From the NCBI GenBank assembly GCA_007745635.1, contig CP036272.1, forward strand, positions 6,151,697-6,215,696: a DNA stretch of 64,000 nucleotides. Direction: 5' to 3'. A program made the position numbers and the translations under genes. Source of the DNA: Stieleria bergensis. GTDB lineage: Bacteria > Planctomycetota > Planctomycetia > Pirellulales > Pirellulaceae. Shown here piece after piece: positions 25,100-34,641 of the stretch; positions within the stretch are counted from its first letter, which is position 1; each line of letters starts with the position of its first letter. The notes below the pieces were generated by a model. That model saw only the letters and a list, made by a program, of their open reading frames with translations, was not told where the DNA came from and ran no database searches.

Positions 25100-27284
25100 T
25101 CGAGTGAAATCACTCATCACATCGTTCGTCGCATCGCTAATTCTATGGGTGTCACAGGCTGATGTTTGCGCTCAAGTGCAACCTTCTGAGCCACCACCAA
25201 ACGTGATTTTGATGATGGCTGACGACATGGGTTTAGGGGACACGAGCGCCTACCAAGATTTCACTGGCAATCACGACGATGTCCAACTTGACACGCCCAA
25301 CATGGAACGCTTGGCTCGGATGGGAGTTCGCTTCACCGATGCTCATACACCGTCTTCCCGTTGCTCTCCGACACGCTACGGGCTGCTGACAGGGCGATAT
25401 CCATGGCGCAATCGATTGAAGCACTGGGTGCTGTTTGGCTCCCAAGGCGATCCAATGATTGAACCGGGGCGCCCCACCCTGGCAACGCTCTTTCGCGACC
25501 AAGGTTATGCGACCGGCATGGTCGGCAAATGGCATGTCGGCTTGCGTTATCGACGCAGTGATGGCTTACCTGCCTCTGGCTGGTCTGATGCTGACATCAC
25601 ACAACCACTGCATACCACGCCGTTAGATCATGGCTTTGACTATTGCCGATTCACCTCACGTTCCCATGGCACCTCCGGTCCAAACGTGGGCGTTTCTGCA
25701 ACAAAGAAAGCCTCGAAAACAAAGAAGAACTCCGGCAAGATCAATGGTCCTCTTCAGAATGTAGGCCCCGGGCACATCCATGGCCGGATCGCCGTTGGCG
25801 CAACTGGCAATGGCAAGCAGCTTGTCAGCGAAGGACCGGATGCGTACGTCCACTCCAACCTAGGCAGTCGCCATTCAGACCATGCCATCGAATGGATTTC
25901 TGAACAGGTTCAATCTGCCAAACCGTTCTTTCTCTACTACCCGTCCAACTCCAATCATGGTCCCCATACTCCGGACGTCAGCATCGACGGCGTCCCTGTC
26001 CAGAGTGCGTCAAGAACCAAGTCTGGAAACAGCATGAATGCGCGGTACGACTACGTCTATGAAAACGATGTCGCACTGGGACGGCTCCTGGACTATCTCT
26101 CAGAGAACAACGACCCCAGGAATCCCGGGCAGAAGCTAATCGAAAACACCATCGTGATCTTTACGAGCGACAACGGGGCCGAGATCAATCAAAATGTCGC
26201 TTCGGGTCCTTTCCGATCCCACAAAGGCTCTACCTACGAAGGCGGCCATCGCGTGCCTTTTTTAGTCAGCTGGAAAGCGGGCAAGGTCGGCGATGGAGAC
26301 GCCACCACTGCAGGGCAGGACAACGTCACACTTGTTGGACACTGTGACCTATTTGCGACCTTCGCGCAGATCATCAACGCCCCGCTGCCCAACCTCGCGG
26401 AAGGGGAAAAAGGAGCCGAGGACAGCTTCAGCGTCGTGACAGCATGGCAAGGCAATACCGTTCAGAAGCGACCGCCACTCTTCTTTCACGATCACAAAGA
26501 GTCCAAAACCGACCACGCAGTCAGCGCCTTTCGCCTCGATGATCCGGTCGTCGACGGCAAGAGCTTTCCCGGCCAGTGGAAACTTTTCTTTGATGCCCAG
26601 CTCCTAAGGCGAGGCGTCGCGAATCCCATCGAACTCTACGATTTGGCAACGGATCAACTGGAGCAAAACAATCGACTTGATGATAGTCGCCTGCAGCCGC
26701 TAATTGATCACCTCACCCAAATCGCAACACTGCACCGCAATAGCGGTGGACATCGCATGACAGAGTTTGCTCCGTCCCAACGCATTGTTCTCGATTGGAC
26801 AGACACTGATTTTGCAAATCGGTTTGACGGCAAGCCAGCTGCCGGGCTCACCATTTCCCCTGATTCAGACACCGCCGTGACGGTTGAATTCAACGCCAGC
26901 CAGCATGGCAAACCGATTCCTTCGGCCCGCTTCGTTACCAACGTGCGCGGGCTCGGGATTGATGGACCCGGCAAGTTTGACCAAGTTGAATCCTCCGAAG
27001 CCATCTCGCTGAAATTTGATCGAGATGTGATCATCGACTCGGCCGGGCTGATTGCTGGCAACGGCCAGTGCGGAGGATTCTACCGTGTCGGTGATCATGC
27101 CCCTCTGGCAATCTACTGCATTGACGCAGCATTGGATGCCAATGACCAGTCAGGCGTGATCAGCGACGTCGGTGTCTTGAAGGCAGGAGAGTCTTTGATC
27201 CTGAGCAGCAGCCCTCATTATCAAACGGAACCGGCGGGCCAATGGCGTTTACAGTCGTTGACCTTTCGTGTGTTGCCCAAATAG
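25080..27284 (+). CDS. Secreted sulfatase with C-terminal beta-domain
   Basis: The protein has 734 aa. The start at 25080 follows AAGGGA and overlaps the preceding gene by 20 bases; it gives a signal peptide ending near ADVCAQ. Sulfatase hallmarks are NVILMMADDMGLGD, then SRCSPTRYGLLTGR with Cys95 as the formylglycine site, then VGKWHVGL and the metal-binding TSDNGAE. The sulfatase part ends near residue 560. The remaining 170 residues (from about VLDWTDTDFANRFD) form a strand-rich domain not needed for catalysis, perhaps for glycan binding. A Lys/Ser-rich insert (KKASKTKKNSGK) occurs near 210. The substrate is unknown; cotranscription with cytochrome/DUF1553 and DUF1501 genes suggests a polysaccharide-related pathway. 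Confidence 0.92.
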   Translation: MQSLHHDRVKSLITSFVASLILWVSQADVCAQVQPSEPPPNVILMMADDMGLGDTSAYQDFTGNHDDVQLDTPNMERLARMGVRFTDAHTPSSRCSPTRYGLLTGRYPWRNRLKHWVLFGSQGDPMIEPGRPTLATLFRDQGYATGMVGKWHVGLRYRRSDGLPASGWSDADITQPLHTTPLDHGFDYCRFTSRSHGTSGPNVGVSATKKASKTKKNSGKINGPLQNVGPGHIHGRIAVGATGNGKQLVSEGPDAYVHSNLGSRHSDHAIEWISEQVQSAKPFFLYYPSNSNHGPHTPDVSIDGVPVQSASRTKSGNSMNARYDYVYENDVALGRLLDYLSENNDPRNPGQKLIENTIVIFTSDNGAEINQNVASGPFRSHKGSTYEGGHRVPFLVSWKAGKVGDGDATTAGQDNVTLVGHCDLFATFAQIINAPLPNLAEGEKGAEDSFSVVTAWQGNTVQKRPPLFFHDHKESKTDHAVSAFRLDDPVVDGKSFPGQWKLFFDAQLLRRGVANPIELYDLATDQLEQNNRLDDSRLQPLIDHLTQIATLHRNSGGHRMTEFAPSQRIVLDWTDTDFANRFDGKPAAGLTISPDSDTAVTVEFNASQHGKPIPSARFVTNVRGLGIDGPGKFDQVESSEAISLKFDRDVIIDSAGLIAGNGQCGGFYRVGDHAPLAIYCIDAALDANDQSGVISDVGVLKAGESLILSSSPHYQTEPAGQWRLQSLTFRVLPK

Positions 27285-27665
27285 AAAAGGCACCGCCTGT
27301 CACCTAAGGAATGGCTTCAGACGATCGCACGCACGCGAGCTGAGACAAATCGCACACGGCGCGCCTAATCGCGCACTAACCTCTCTCTAGCCGATCGCCC
27401 AGACGCTGCAGATGACCCAAGCGGGAGATTCGCCATCTCACTTCATGCGCGGCGATGCGATGAATTCCTTGGGCCTGTCAGCCAATGCGTGGCAATTCAA
27501 TGCATCCGCTAGAATCGCGAACCGTCAGTCTTCGCATCGGCACCATATTTGCAATGCCTTTTGATACGTTATCATAGGCGTTGCAGACATGCCAAACTCC
27601 ATTGGAAGTGGCAGGCGATCTGCACCAGTCACTGAAGGTTTTGATGCTCAGCGGAGGGCACAGAA
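27285..27665. other. 381-base intergenic gap upstream of usp genes
   Basis: No credible gene is seen. The gap holds a candidate promoter with an overlapping palindrome (27549-27575). The rest shows no repeats or RNA genes that I can recognise. Confidence 0.4.
27549..27575 (+). promoter_or_regulatory. Candidate promoter with overlapping palindrome upstream of the first usp gene
   Basis: TTGCAA (27549-27554) and TATCAT (27570-27575) are 15 bases apart. The -10 box overlaps a perfect inverted repeat TGATA-CGT-TATCA (27562-27574), which could be an operator. The spacing is shorter than ideal. The gene starts about 90 bases downstream. Confidence 0.35.
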
Positions 27666-28607
27666 ATGCTAAATGTACTCCTGGCGGTTGACGGTTCTGA
27701 TCCATCGATGCACGCCGCTGAGCTGCTTGCCCACCTGCCTCATTCCGGCGGCGTGGCGAACTTGACGGTCCTGACCGTGGTTCAACGGCCGTTTATTCAC
27801 AGCAACTATTCGACCGGCGAAGTCCTGAAAAAAGCGTTCGAACGTGACAAGAATCACGCGGAAACGGTTTACCAACAAGTTTCCGAGATGTTCGAAGGAG
27901 CCGACGTAAAACTCCGTCACGTTGTCTCTGATGGTCCCGTTGGCGAGTCGATCGTTCAGGAAGCTCACAATTGCCAAGCGAACTTCTTGGTGATTGGTGC
28001 TCGTGGTCATTCACAGATCAGCCGCATGCTGTTGGGTAGTGTCAGCGACTACGTGGCCACTCACGCTCCCTGCAGCACGATGGTTGTTCGCCCAACCGAT
28101 TTGATGAAATCGGAACGCCCGATCCGCGTGTTGTTGGCTTATGAACAAACCGCATCAGGCATTGAGGCTCTGCAGGAAGTCCAAACCATTCCCTGGCGAA
28201 CCGGTGCAGATTTCCATGTCCTGACAGTGGAGACCTACCTTTCGGACTTCGTTGGCCAACGCGTGGCTGGCGAAGAATACGAAATGACCAAGCTGTACGA
28301 GGAAGGGCTACTCACTGCTCAGCATCACCTGATGAAAGTTGCACCCAAGCTGCAAACTCATTTGGTCAAAGCAGATCATGTTGGCGAAGGCATCATTGAG
28401 TTTGCTGAAAAAGAAGGCATTGATTTGCTTGTCATCGGCGAGGCTCAGCGGTCATCGCTGAGCCGCCTGCTGCTGGGCAGCACGTCTCGATTCGTCTTGC
28501 GTCACGCTCACTGCTCGGTCTGGGTTGCTCGCAATCACGTCCGCGAAGAACTCCTAGGCCAGGGCGGGCCACTGGGTGAGCGTTCGAATTCCACGGAGTC
28601 CAGCTAG
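27666..28607 (+). CDS. Universal stress protein, two tandem Usp domains
   Basis: The protein has 313 aa. A GGAGG ribosome binding site lies 8 bases before the ATG. Each half starts with a beta strand typical of UspA (MLNVLLAVDGSDPS and PIRVLLAYEQTASGI) and ends in the Usp tail. The first half has the complete ATP-binding pattern G-2x-G-9x-G(S) in GARGHSQISRMLLGSVS. The second half reads GEAQRSSLSRLLLGSTS, in which the middle glycine is Gln, so nucleotide binding may be lost or altered there. It is followed after 97 bases by a second gene of the same design. It is probably cytosolic and stress-related. Confidence 0.9.
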   Translation: MLNVLLAVDGSDPSMHAAELLAHLPHSGGVANLTVLTVVQRPFIHSNYSTGEVLKKAFERDKNHAETVYQQVSEMFEGADVKLRHVVSDGPVGESIVQEAHNCQANFLVIGARGHSQISRMLLGSVSDYVATHAPCSTMVVRPTDLMKSERPIRVLLAYEQTASGIEALQEVQTIPWRTGADFHVLTVETYLSDFVGQRVAGEEYEMTKLYEEGLLTAQHHLMKVAPKLQTHLVKADHVGEGIIEFAEKEGIDLLVIGEAQRSSLSRLLLGSTSRFVLRHAHCSVWVARNHVREELLGQGGPLGERSNSTESS

Positions 28608-28704
28608 CGCTGCCGACTGATGCGATAACGACAGCAAGACACTGGCCTTGCTGTCCCTGCTTGCACAACACCTTTTTCTGTCCCCTTTCAACGGACGACG
28701 GACC

Positions 28705-29592
28705 ATGAAAGTCCTGCTAGCGACCGACTGCTCTGACAATGCTCTAGCCGCAGCTGACTGGATCAGACAGTGGAAAACAGATCATCGCGTGGATCTAACC
28801 ATCGTGACGGCACTTGGCGACCCTGCCATCTTGAATCCGGACAACATGGACCATTGGTTTCCGGAAATGCTGCTCCACGAGCGGACGCGAACAGAGCAGC
28901 ACCAGAACCAGCTCAAGTCGCTTCTAAACGATCGCTGCCAAAGCATCGACACGCTCGCCAGATCGGGACATCCAGTTAAAGTCATCCTAGCGACGGCCGA
29001 GGATCTTGGCATTGACCTGATTGTCATTGGAGCCCAAGGTCACTCGGCCATTGGCAGGTTGCTGATCGGCAGTGTTTCGGACAGCGTGGCCACGCAGGCA
29101 AAATGTTCCGTGCTGATCATCCGGCCACCCGAACAACCTTCTGCGACGGAAAGCAAAGACGCTCCCAATTTGGTCATTGGTTACGATGGATCATCGGCAG
29201 CTGATCACGCGGTCGAGGAAGTCATGTCACTGTCATGGCAGGCCTCTCCGCAGGTCACCTTAGTCTGCGTCGCGCCTATCTATGACTACTTGCTGGGCAC
29301 TGGCCTGTCACCCGACGCGTTGATCAACGAAGAACGAATCTACGAAGCCATGAAACAGCGAGCTGAAGAAACCGTTCAGCAAGTCAAAACGAAATGGCCC
29401 ACGGTGACATCGAAATTAGTCCACGACAGTCGCATCGGACCAGCCATCATTGACGCTGCCGAGCAAGCCAATGCCGACGTGATTGTGGTCGGCGATTCAA
29501 ACCACAGCACGCTGGATGAGATTCTGCTGGGCAGCACCAGCAAGTACGTGCTTCGACATGCCAAGCGCAGCGTTTGGATTGCTCGCAAGTAG
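28705..29592 (+). CDS. Universal stress protein, two tandem Usp domains
   Basis: The protein has 295 aa from the ATG at 28705 (MKVLLATDCSDNALAA); the open upstream extension is not used. The layout repeats that of the preceding gene. Domain one has the ATP loop GAQGHSAIGRLLIGSVS. Domain two has GDSNHSTLDEILLGSTS, where Asn replaces the middle glycine, again a weakened second site. The two genes are probably an old duplication. The gene ends 11 bases from the convergent oxidoreductase gene, separated by an inverted repeat. Confidence 0.9.
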   Translation: MKVLLATDCSDNALAAADWIRQWKTDHRVDLTIVTALGDPAILNPDNMDHWFPEMLLHERTRTEQHQNQLKSLLNDRCQSIDTLARSGHPVKVILATAEDLGIDLIVIGAQGHSAIGRLLIGSVSDSVATQAKCSVLIIRPPEQPSATESKDAPNLVIGYDGSSAADHAVEEVMSLSWQASPQVTLVCVAPIYDYLLGTGLSPDALINEERIYEAMKQRAEETVQQVKTKWPTVTSKLVHDSRIGPAIIDAAEQANADVIVVGDSNHSTLDEILLGSTSKYVLRHAKRSVWIARK

Positions 29593-29595
29593 CCT

Positions 29596-29612
29596 GCGGT
29601 TTGCTAAACCGC
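29596..29612. terminator. Perfect inverted repeat at a convergent junction
   Basis: GCGGTTT (29596-29602) and AAACCGC (29606-29612) are perfectly complementary around a 3-base loop. They span the 11-base gap between the stop of the second usp gene and the stop of the oppositely read oxidoreductase gene, which lies inside the hairpin. It is a likely bidirectional terminator, without a long T-run. Confidence 0.5.
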
Positions 29613-31040
29613 TGCTGACGACTGGCTGGTCAACATTTGATCGACTTCGTTGCTGACAATCACACCGTAGTTGATGGCTCCCAACCAGCCACTCATGATG
29701 ATACCAACGCTGCCGGCGTGAAACATGCCGCCGACCTGATTGGGCAGATCACGACTGACCGCCAAGCCTTCAAACTTGGTGCCAAAACTGGCTCCCAATT
29801 GATGCTTGGTGTAATGCTGAAACGTTCTTGGCGTGGCCGCTTCAGCGTGATCAATCTTGTCACGAACACCTGGAATGTATCGTTCCAAGGCATCCAAGGT
29901 GGTTTCAACAAGGTCCGCCTTGCTTTCTTCGTACTCGTGCTCGGACAGATCCGCCCAGTCAGACCAATTGGCGTTGGTGCTGCTTACGATGGCGTAACGT
30001 TCTTTCTTCTTCCAAGGCCGCGTGCGCGGGTAATAGAAACTAAACGTACGACTGGTGATGTCGCGACTGAGCAGTGATTGAGTGTCAAAGTGCGGGGACG
30101 TGCTGGTGAAGAACAGATCACCACTGCTTTCGTCAATGGATTCACCTTCCTTGAGTGCCATGTAGACCTGTGTGCTGCTGTTGTTCAAACGCACGTCTTG
30201 CGTTTGCTGGACAAAGTCCTTATCCAGTCGATCTTCGCCAATCATGTTCAGCACGGTGGTGCGAAGATTGGCGTTGCTAACCACGGCGCGGCATCGGATC
30301 CTTCGCCCCTGGACTTGAACAGCACTGACTTTGCCGTCCTTGATGTCAATTTTATCAACCGGACAATTGATCCGAATGTCAACGTTGTTGGACTCCAACT
30401 CTTTCTTCATCCGCTTGATCAAATCATCCGTGCCGCCTTCATAGATGTAAACACCTTTGTTCATGAAGTTGCTAAACACGATGCCATAGGTGATCGCTGG
30501 GTCTTCCAGTGTTGATCCATTGGCGTATGAGATGGGCTCCATCAACAAGCGAACGATATCATTGCGATTGGGAAAGAACCGCTGAAACAGTTCCCCCGTG
30601 GTGGTGCTTTGATCGTCATAGAAATTCATGCCGCGGGCGGTGTCGAAAAACGCCTTCACCGTCGCTTCTTGTTGGCCGAACTTTTCCACCAACAGACGAG
30701 TAAAGTCCTGGCGATCAAACGTCGTCGTCAGCGAGAACTGTGGATTGTCAAAACGAATATTCTTCAGTTGCACAATCCGATCGGAGATCTCACGACTCCA
30801 ATAACGCCGACAGGACTTGATCATCCCGTAGGGAAAGCCATGCAACGAGATGTCGAAGGTGTGACCGCCGGGACGCAGAAACCATGTGGCTAAGCCTCCG
30901 AGCTTGTAGTGCTGTTCAAGCAACAAGACACGATGCCCAGCTCGCCCCAAGATATTGGCGCTGGTCAAACCTGCTAGGCCACTCCCAATCACAACGACGT
31001 CGTACTCGTCCTGAACACCTTTCAAAAAATCTCGGGGCAT
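29604..31040 (-). CDS. Phytoene desaturase-like (CrtI/CrtISO family) FAD oxidoreductase
   Basis: The protein has 478 aa. The N-terminal motif [19 protein letters not shown], then [12 protein letters not shown], is the FAD-binding start of the CrtI/CrtISO/retinol-saturase group. The C-terminus carries a matching [21 protein letters not shown], where the flavin is usually contacted. Members desaturate, isomerise or oxidise carotenoids and related polyenes. No phytoene synthase or other carotenoid gene is adjacent, so the substrate is open. Pigmented planctomycetes carry several paralogues. The gene stands alone, with 264 non-coding bases upstream. Confidence 0.82.
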   Translation of the reverse strand: MPRDFLKGVQDEYDVVVIGSGLAGLTSANILGRAGHRVLLLEQHYKLGGLATWFLRPGGHTFDISLHGFPYGMIKSCRRYWSREISDRIVQLKNIRFDNPQFSLTTTFDRQDFTRLLVEKFGQQEATVKAFFDTARGMNFYDDQSTTTGELFQRFFPNRNDIVRLLMEPISYANGSTLEDPAITYGIVFSNFMNKGVYIYEGGTDDLIKRMKKELESNNVDIRINCPVDKIDIKDGKVSAVQVQGRRIRCRAVVSNANLRTTVLNMIGEDRLDKDFVQQTQDVRLNNSSTQVYMALKEGESIDESSGDLFFTSTSPHFDTQSLLSRDITSRTFSFYYPRTRPWKKKERYAIVSSTNANWSDWADLSEHEYEESKADLVETTLDALERYIPGVRDKIDHAEAATPRTFQHYTKHQLGASFGTKFEGLAVSRDLPNQVGGMFHAGSVGIIMSGWLGAINYGVIVSNEVDQMLTSQSSAAV

Positions 31041-31162
31041 GGATGTATTTGTGCTGGCAGAAAGGGAACTGAGCTCAGACGCCGGGGGACGCCAACGTCT
31101 TCAGATAGAAAGCCAAATTATGGTGTCCAGCAGCGTTCAAGGACAGTGTGCAGGCTGTGGTG

Positions 31163-31191
31163 GAGGGGAATTGAGATAAATTCCAACCCTC
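31163..31191 (-). terminator. Bulged hairpin downstream of the TIM-barrel gene
   Basis: GAGGG-GAATT (31163-31172) pairs with AATTC and CCCTC (31179-31183 and 31187-31191), with a three-base bulge and a six-base loop. It lies in the gap after the minus-strand TIM-barrel gene and before the oxidoreductase gene. There is no T-run, so the terminator role is tentative. Confidence 0.3.
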
Positions 31192-31304
31192 TCAGGCCCC
31201 CAAATTTAGGGCACCATGCCGAATCTCTGCGAAAGGCAAGCGTTCGCAGATCAACTGCCGGACACAGTGAATTAACAGCACAGTGAATCCACGGCTTCGT
31301 GGCG

Positions 31305-32258
31305 CTACACGACCGCTAACGCCGCTTTGACGACCTCGCGAGATTTCTGCAGGCCCTCGCGAGCGACATCGACCGCGTCACGCTTCCAGTATTCAGGGTT
31401 GAATAGCTCCAGCGAAAATGTGCCCTTGAAACCATTGCCAATCAACATGGCGATGATCTTTGGCAACTCACAAACACCATCTCCGGGAAACACTCGATCG
31501 CGGTCTGCAATCTTGCTGCGTTCGGGTTCGGCGGGATAATCGTTCATGTGAAAACAGTGCATCCGCGAGGCTTCGATCATGCCCAATCCAGCGAAGTCAC
31601 TGCCGCCTTTGTAAATATGATAAAAGTCTGGTAACACGCAGGCAGATTCATGCTGTGCCGCCGTGGCAACGTAGGCCAATTCGCTCAACGTGCTCAAGGT
31701 TGGCGAGAATCCCCAGAGTTCCAACTGCGGCTTGACGCCGATGCTTTGCCCTAGTTCACACAGTTTGCGGTATCGATCGGCAATGGCTGGCAGCTCAGGC
31801 TGCGGACTGCCTTGACGATGTGCGCCCACTGGCGGAGCTGCAATCAGTTTGCCACCGAGTGCAGCGATCGTTTCCATGTCTTTACGAGCAACTTCCAATC
31901 CTTCCTGACGTTGCTTTTCGTCTTCGGAAATCCAATTCGCAAACCCGATCGCGCTGGCGACAAACAAACCGGAATCTTCGATCTGCTTTCTCAAATCAGC
32001 CAGCTTGCCACCTTGCTCCACGTACCGATTGATGTCGCCAAGCCAGGGCTCAATCCCATCGTAACCGACTTTAGCAGCCACATCGATCTGCTGGTCAATG
32101 GGAAGTTTCTGTCCGCGAATCGTGCTGGTATTGAGCGCAAAACGCACGGGCATTTCCTCCGCCGCGGCCAGTGCTTCGGCCTGAGAACATTGCGTTGCCA
32201 AACCCGCAGCAGCAACCGCCGCAGAGGAACCCATAAAGAAGCGTCGACGATCAAGCAT
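31305..32258 (-). CDS. Tat-exported sugar phosphate isomerase/epimerase-like TIM-barrel protein
   Basis: The protein has 317 aa from the ATG at 32258. This start gives a compact Tat signal, MLDRRRFFMGSSAAVAAAGLA; ATG 32267 would add three residues, and longer extensions are not credible. The mature part is an xylose-isomerase-like TIM barrel (AP endonuclease 2 family): FALNTSTIRGQKL, then KVGYDGIEPWLGD, then PQLELWGFSPTL, then CVLPDFYHIYKG, then CFHMNDYPAEP, and C-terminal GTFSLELFNPEYW. The glutamate, aspartate and histidine residues at strand ends fit metal binding. Such exported paralogues are abundant in planctomycetes; the substrate is unknown. Confidence 0.87.
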   Translation of the reverse strand: MLDRRRFFMGSSAAVAAAGLATQCSQAEALAAAEEMPVRFALNTSTIRGQKLPIDQQIDVAAKVGYDGIEPWLGDINRYVEQGGKLADLRKQIEDSGLFVASAIGFANWISEDEKQRQEGLEVARKDMETIAALGGKLIAAPPVGAHRQGSPQPELPAIADRYRKLCELGQSIGVKPQLELWGFSPTLSTLSELAYVATAAQHESACVLPDFYHIYKGGSDFAGLGMIEASRMHCFHMNDYPAEPERSKIADRDRVFPGDGVCELPKIIAMLIGNGFKGTFSLELFNPEYWKRDAVDVAREGLQKSREVVKAALAVV

Positions 32259-32481
32259 GGTGCACATCAAGAAGTGAAGGAGGGGACAACATCGAGACGC
32301 ACAGTTTACACAACCGCCAGCACTTTCGCAGGCAGAAACAATGCGTGGGCAATCCGCCAATGCTTGCAGACTTGAAGCGTTAACCAGTGCAATGCCATGG
32401 CTGGCCCACTTGCCGGCACGGCGAGCTTGCAAGAGAGAGCGCGAGGCATGCCGAACACGTTGGCTTTTGCCAATCCGCTTG

Positions 32482-33093
32482 CTACTCGGTCAATTTGCCG
32501 TCGGGAAATTGGCGTTTGAATTCATCGCGTGCGTAGTCCAGCAAGTACTGCGATTCCAGCACGTCGATGGCCATGCGATAGGAATCGTAGGCGCGGCGAC
32601 GATTGCCCTTTTTCAGTGCATCACGAGCGAAACGCACCAACTGACTGCCCTCGTCATCATTTCGGCGAGCGATTTGCTGATGGGCATCAATCATGCCGAT
32701 CACATCGGCATGGCCAGCATTGGGGTTCAAGCGACTGGCTTCCAACGCTCGGGGAATCGCCTGCCCCGCAGGCACCCCCATCAGTTGCTGATCCATCGCA
32801 TTCAGATCAATCACGTTGGCACTGATGCTCAACGAATGATAGTTATTCACGATGGGTCCGTAATAGCCAGGGTAACGAGGATAGAACCCCAACCCACGCC
32901 TTCGACGGACGTTGTACGCCGAATAGCCAAAACCACCCAGCGACGCGGTGCCTCCGTCGGGCACCCATACCGAGCCGCCGTTGTAGTAAAAGTGATTGAA
33001 GCTAGGCAGCTGAATCACTTGTGCAGTGGCTTCATTGCTACATTGAAGAATCAATCCGACCAAGCAAGCAAAGGCGACAGACGCTTTCATCAC
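32482..33093 (-). CDS. Secreted protein of unknown function, planctomycete-type
   Basis: The protein has 203 aa. The signal peptide MMKASVAFACLVGLILQC could also be read as a lipoprotein-like leader with Cys at about 18, but the lipobox is poor. The mature N-terminal half is rich in Gly, Tyr and Arg (GGFGYSAYNVRRRRGLGFYP). The C-terminal half is helical and TPR-like (RFARDALKKGNRRRAYDSYR). I do not know its function. It is read 57 bases upstream of nothing else on its strand and may follow msrA in one transcript (58-base gap). Confidence 0.6.
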   Translation of the reverse strand: MMKASVAFACLVGLILQCSNEATAQVIQLPSFNHFYYNGGSVWVPDGGTASLGGFGYSAYNVRRRRGLGFYPRYPGYYGPIVNNYHSLSISANVIDLNAMDQQLMGVPAGQAIPRALEASRLNPNAGHADVIGMIDAHQQIARRNDDEGSQLVRFARDALKKGNRRRAYDSYRMAIDVLESQYLLDYARDEFKRQFPDGKLTE

Positions 33094-33150
33094 GAAACCT
33101 CGTCAGCGTTTGCTCGCTGATTGTTGATGAGGAAGATCCACAACCGAAGA

Positions 33151-33843
33151 CTACTTGTCTTTCAGCTTCTCCGAAAAGCTTCGATTGACTTTACGAACCT
33201 TGGGCACAACCACTGCTTGGCAGTAACCGTAGTTCGGATTGTTTTGAAAGAAGTCCTGGTGGTACAGCTCAGCGGGATAAAACTTCGTAGCCTTTTCCAA
33301 CTTGGTGACGATCTTGGAGTTGTACTTGGTCTTGTTCAATTTCTCAATGTACTTCTTGGCTTCCTCAAGTTGCTGATCATTGTGAAAAAAGATGCTGCTG
33401 CGGTATTGGGTTCCACTGTCAGCACCTTGGCGATTCAAGGTGGTTGGATCATGAGTGGCAAAGAAGATTTCCATCAGTTCTTCAAATTCGACCTTCGCAG
33501 GATCGTAAGTGATCTCAACGGCCTCAGCGTGCCCGGTGCGTCCGCTGCAAACTTGCTTGTAGTTTGGGTTGTCAACACTTCCGCCAATGTAGCCACTGAC
33601 CACATTATCAACGCCTTCGATCCGTTCAAAAACCGCTTCGGTGCACCAGAAGCAACCGCCGGCAAAAGTTGCCACGGCTTTGCCAGAGCTTTGCTTGTCG
33701 TCGGATGAATCACCTTCTGCAGGAACTGCGGTCACAACAGGGTTTCCTTGTGCTTGGGTCAAAACAGCTTGCGGGAGCACTGCCGCCAAGATCGCGCCCA
33801 GAGCGACAGCGGTGCAAAGTAGAACAGATTGTTTTCGAATCAT
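33151..33843 (-). CDS. msrA: Exported peptide methionine sulfoxide reductase A
   Basis: The protein has 230 aa, longer than cytosolic MsrA because of an N-terminal signal-like segment (residues 1-33) and a Ser/Asp linker. The catalytic motif GGCFWC places the nucleophilic Cys at 64 and a second Cys at 67. Further family blocks are VVSGYIGG, then GHAEAVEITYDP, then FFATHDPTTLNRQGAD and AELYHQDF. It reduces the S-epimer of methionine sulfoxide in proteins; export suggests repair of periplasmic or surface proteins. An MsrB is not visible nearby. The C-terminal KVRKVNRSFSEKLKDK tail is basic. Confidence 0.95.
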   Translation of the reverse strand: MIRKQSVLLCTAVALGAILAAVLPQAVLTQAQGNPVVTAVPAEGDSSDDKQSSGKAVATFAGGCFWCTEAVFERIEGVDNVVSGYIGGSVDNPNYKQVCSGRTGHAEAVEITYDPAKVEFEELMEIFFATHDPTTLNRQGADSGTQYRSSIFFHNDQQLEEAKKYIEKLNKTKYNSKIVTKLEKATKFYPAELYHQDFFQNNPNYGYCQAVVVPKVRKVNRSFSEKLKDK

Positions 33844-34094
33844 GGGATCGTCGATTGGGAAAGTCGGTTAGCAGTGAGAGTTGATGGCGGTACGAGACTC
33901 AACTGCCTCTCTGCCGCATGAGTTCCAGCACAGAATCAATGTCTCCAGCGGCCTCTGCCGATCGGTGCTGGTCAGGTTTTCCATTTCATTATACGCTTTG
34001 GGACAGTGCAGAATCACGAGCAAAATGCAAGCGGTCGTCAAAATCGACGCGGCAAACTCGAATCAATCGCGTTCATCCGAGAATTTCCAGTCCC

Positions 34095-34556
34095 ATGCCA
34101 GCGAAACCGGCCTTTTTCGACACCGTTCACACGGTCCAAGCGGACGAAATCGATTCTCAACAGCACGTTCATAATCTGCGTTATTTACAATGGTCGTTAT
34201 GGGCAGCACACCGCCACACCGAGGCCCTGGGGTGGGATCGCCAGCAAGCACTGCAGCAGGGCGTCGGCTGGGTCGTTCGCGAACACACGATTCAGTATCG
34301 CGCCGCAGCGTTTGCGGACAACGAAATTGTCATCCGAACCTGGGTGCATGACATGCAGCGTTTTGCGTCGCGGCGAAAATACTGGATCTGCCGGCCTGCC
34401 GATCAAACACTGCTGGCCAAAGTCGAGACGCGTTGGGTGTTTGTGGATTTAACCCAGCACAAAATCCTTCCCATTCCCGATGAAGCCAAAGGCGATCTCA
34501 TCGTCCTGCCCGATCCGCCTCCACTACCTTGGGATGACGACTCGCCGGCAAGCTGA
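34095..34556 (+). CDS. Acyl-CoA thioesterase (hotdog/4HBT fold)
   Basis: The protein has 153 aa from the ATG at 34095 (MPAKPAFFDTVHTVQADEID). It shows the 4-hydroxybenzoyl-CoA thioesterase/YbgC pattern: DEIDSQQHVHNLRYLQWSLW (a variant of the D-xxx-H-xN-xxY active-site stretch) followed by the long hotdog helix. Strands follow: VVREHTIQYRAAAFADNEI, then TWVHDMQRFASRRKYWI, and ETRWVFVDL. The usual active-site aspartate position is occupied by Asp/Ser-Gln around residue 20. Substrate is probably an acyl-CoA or acyl-ACP. It is divergent from msrA and converges on the UvrA gene. Confidence 0.85.
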   Translation: MPAKPAFFDTVHTVQADEIDSQQHVHNLRYLQWSLWAAHRHTEALGWDRQQALQQGVGWVVREHTIQYRAAAFADNEIVIRTWVHDMQRFASRRKYWICRPADQTLLAKVETRWVFVDLTQHKILPIPDEAKGDLIVLPDPPPLPWDDDSPAS

Positions 34557-34641
34557 TCGCCAACACAGTCACCGAGCATCGCATCGCAATCCTACGGTGC
34601 TTGCCCCGCCTGCCTAAGGGGGTAGAACGAGCGACAGAGCA

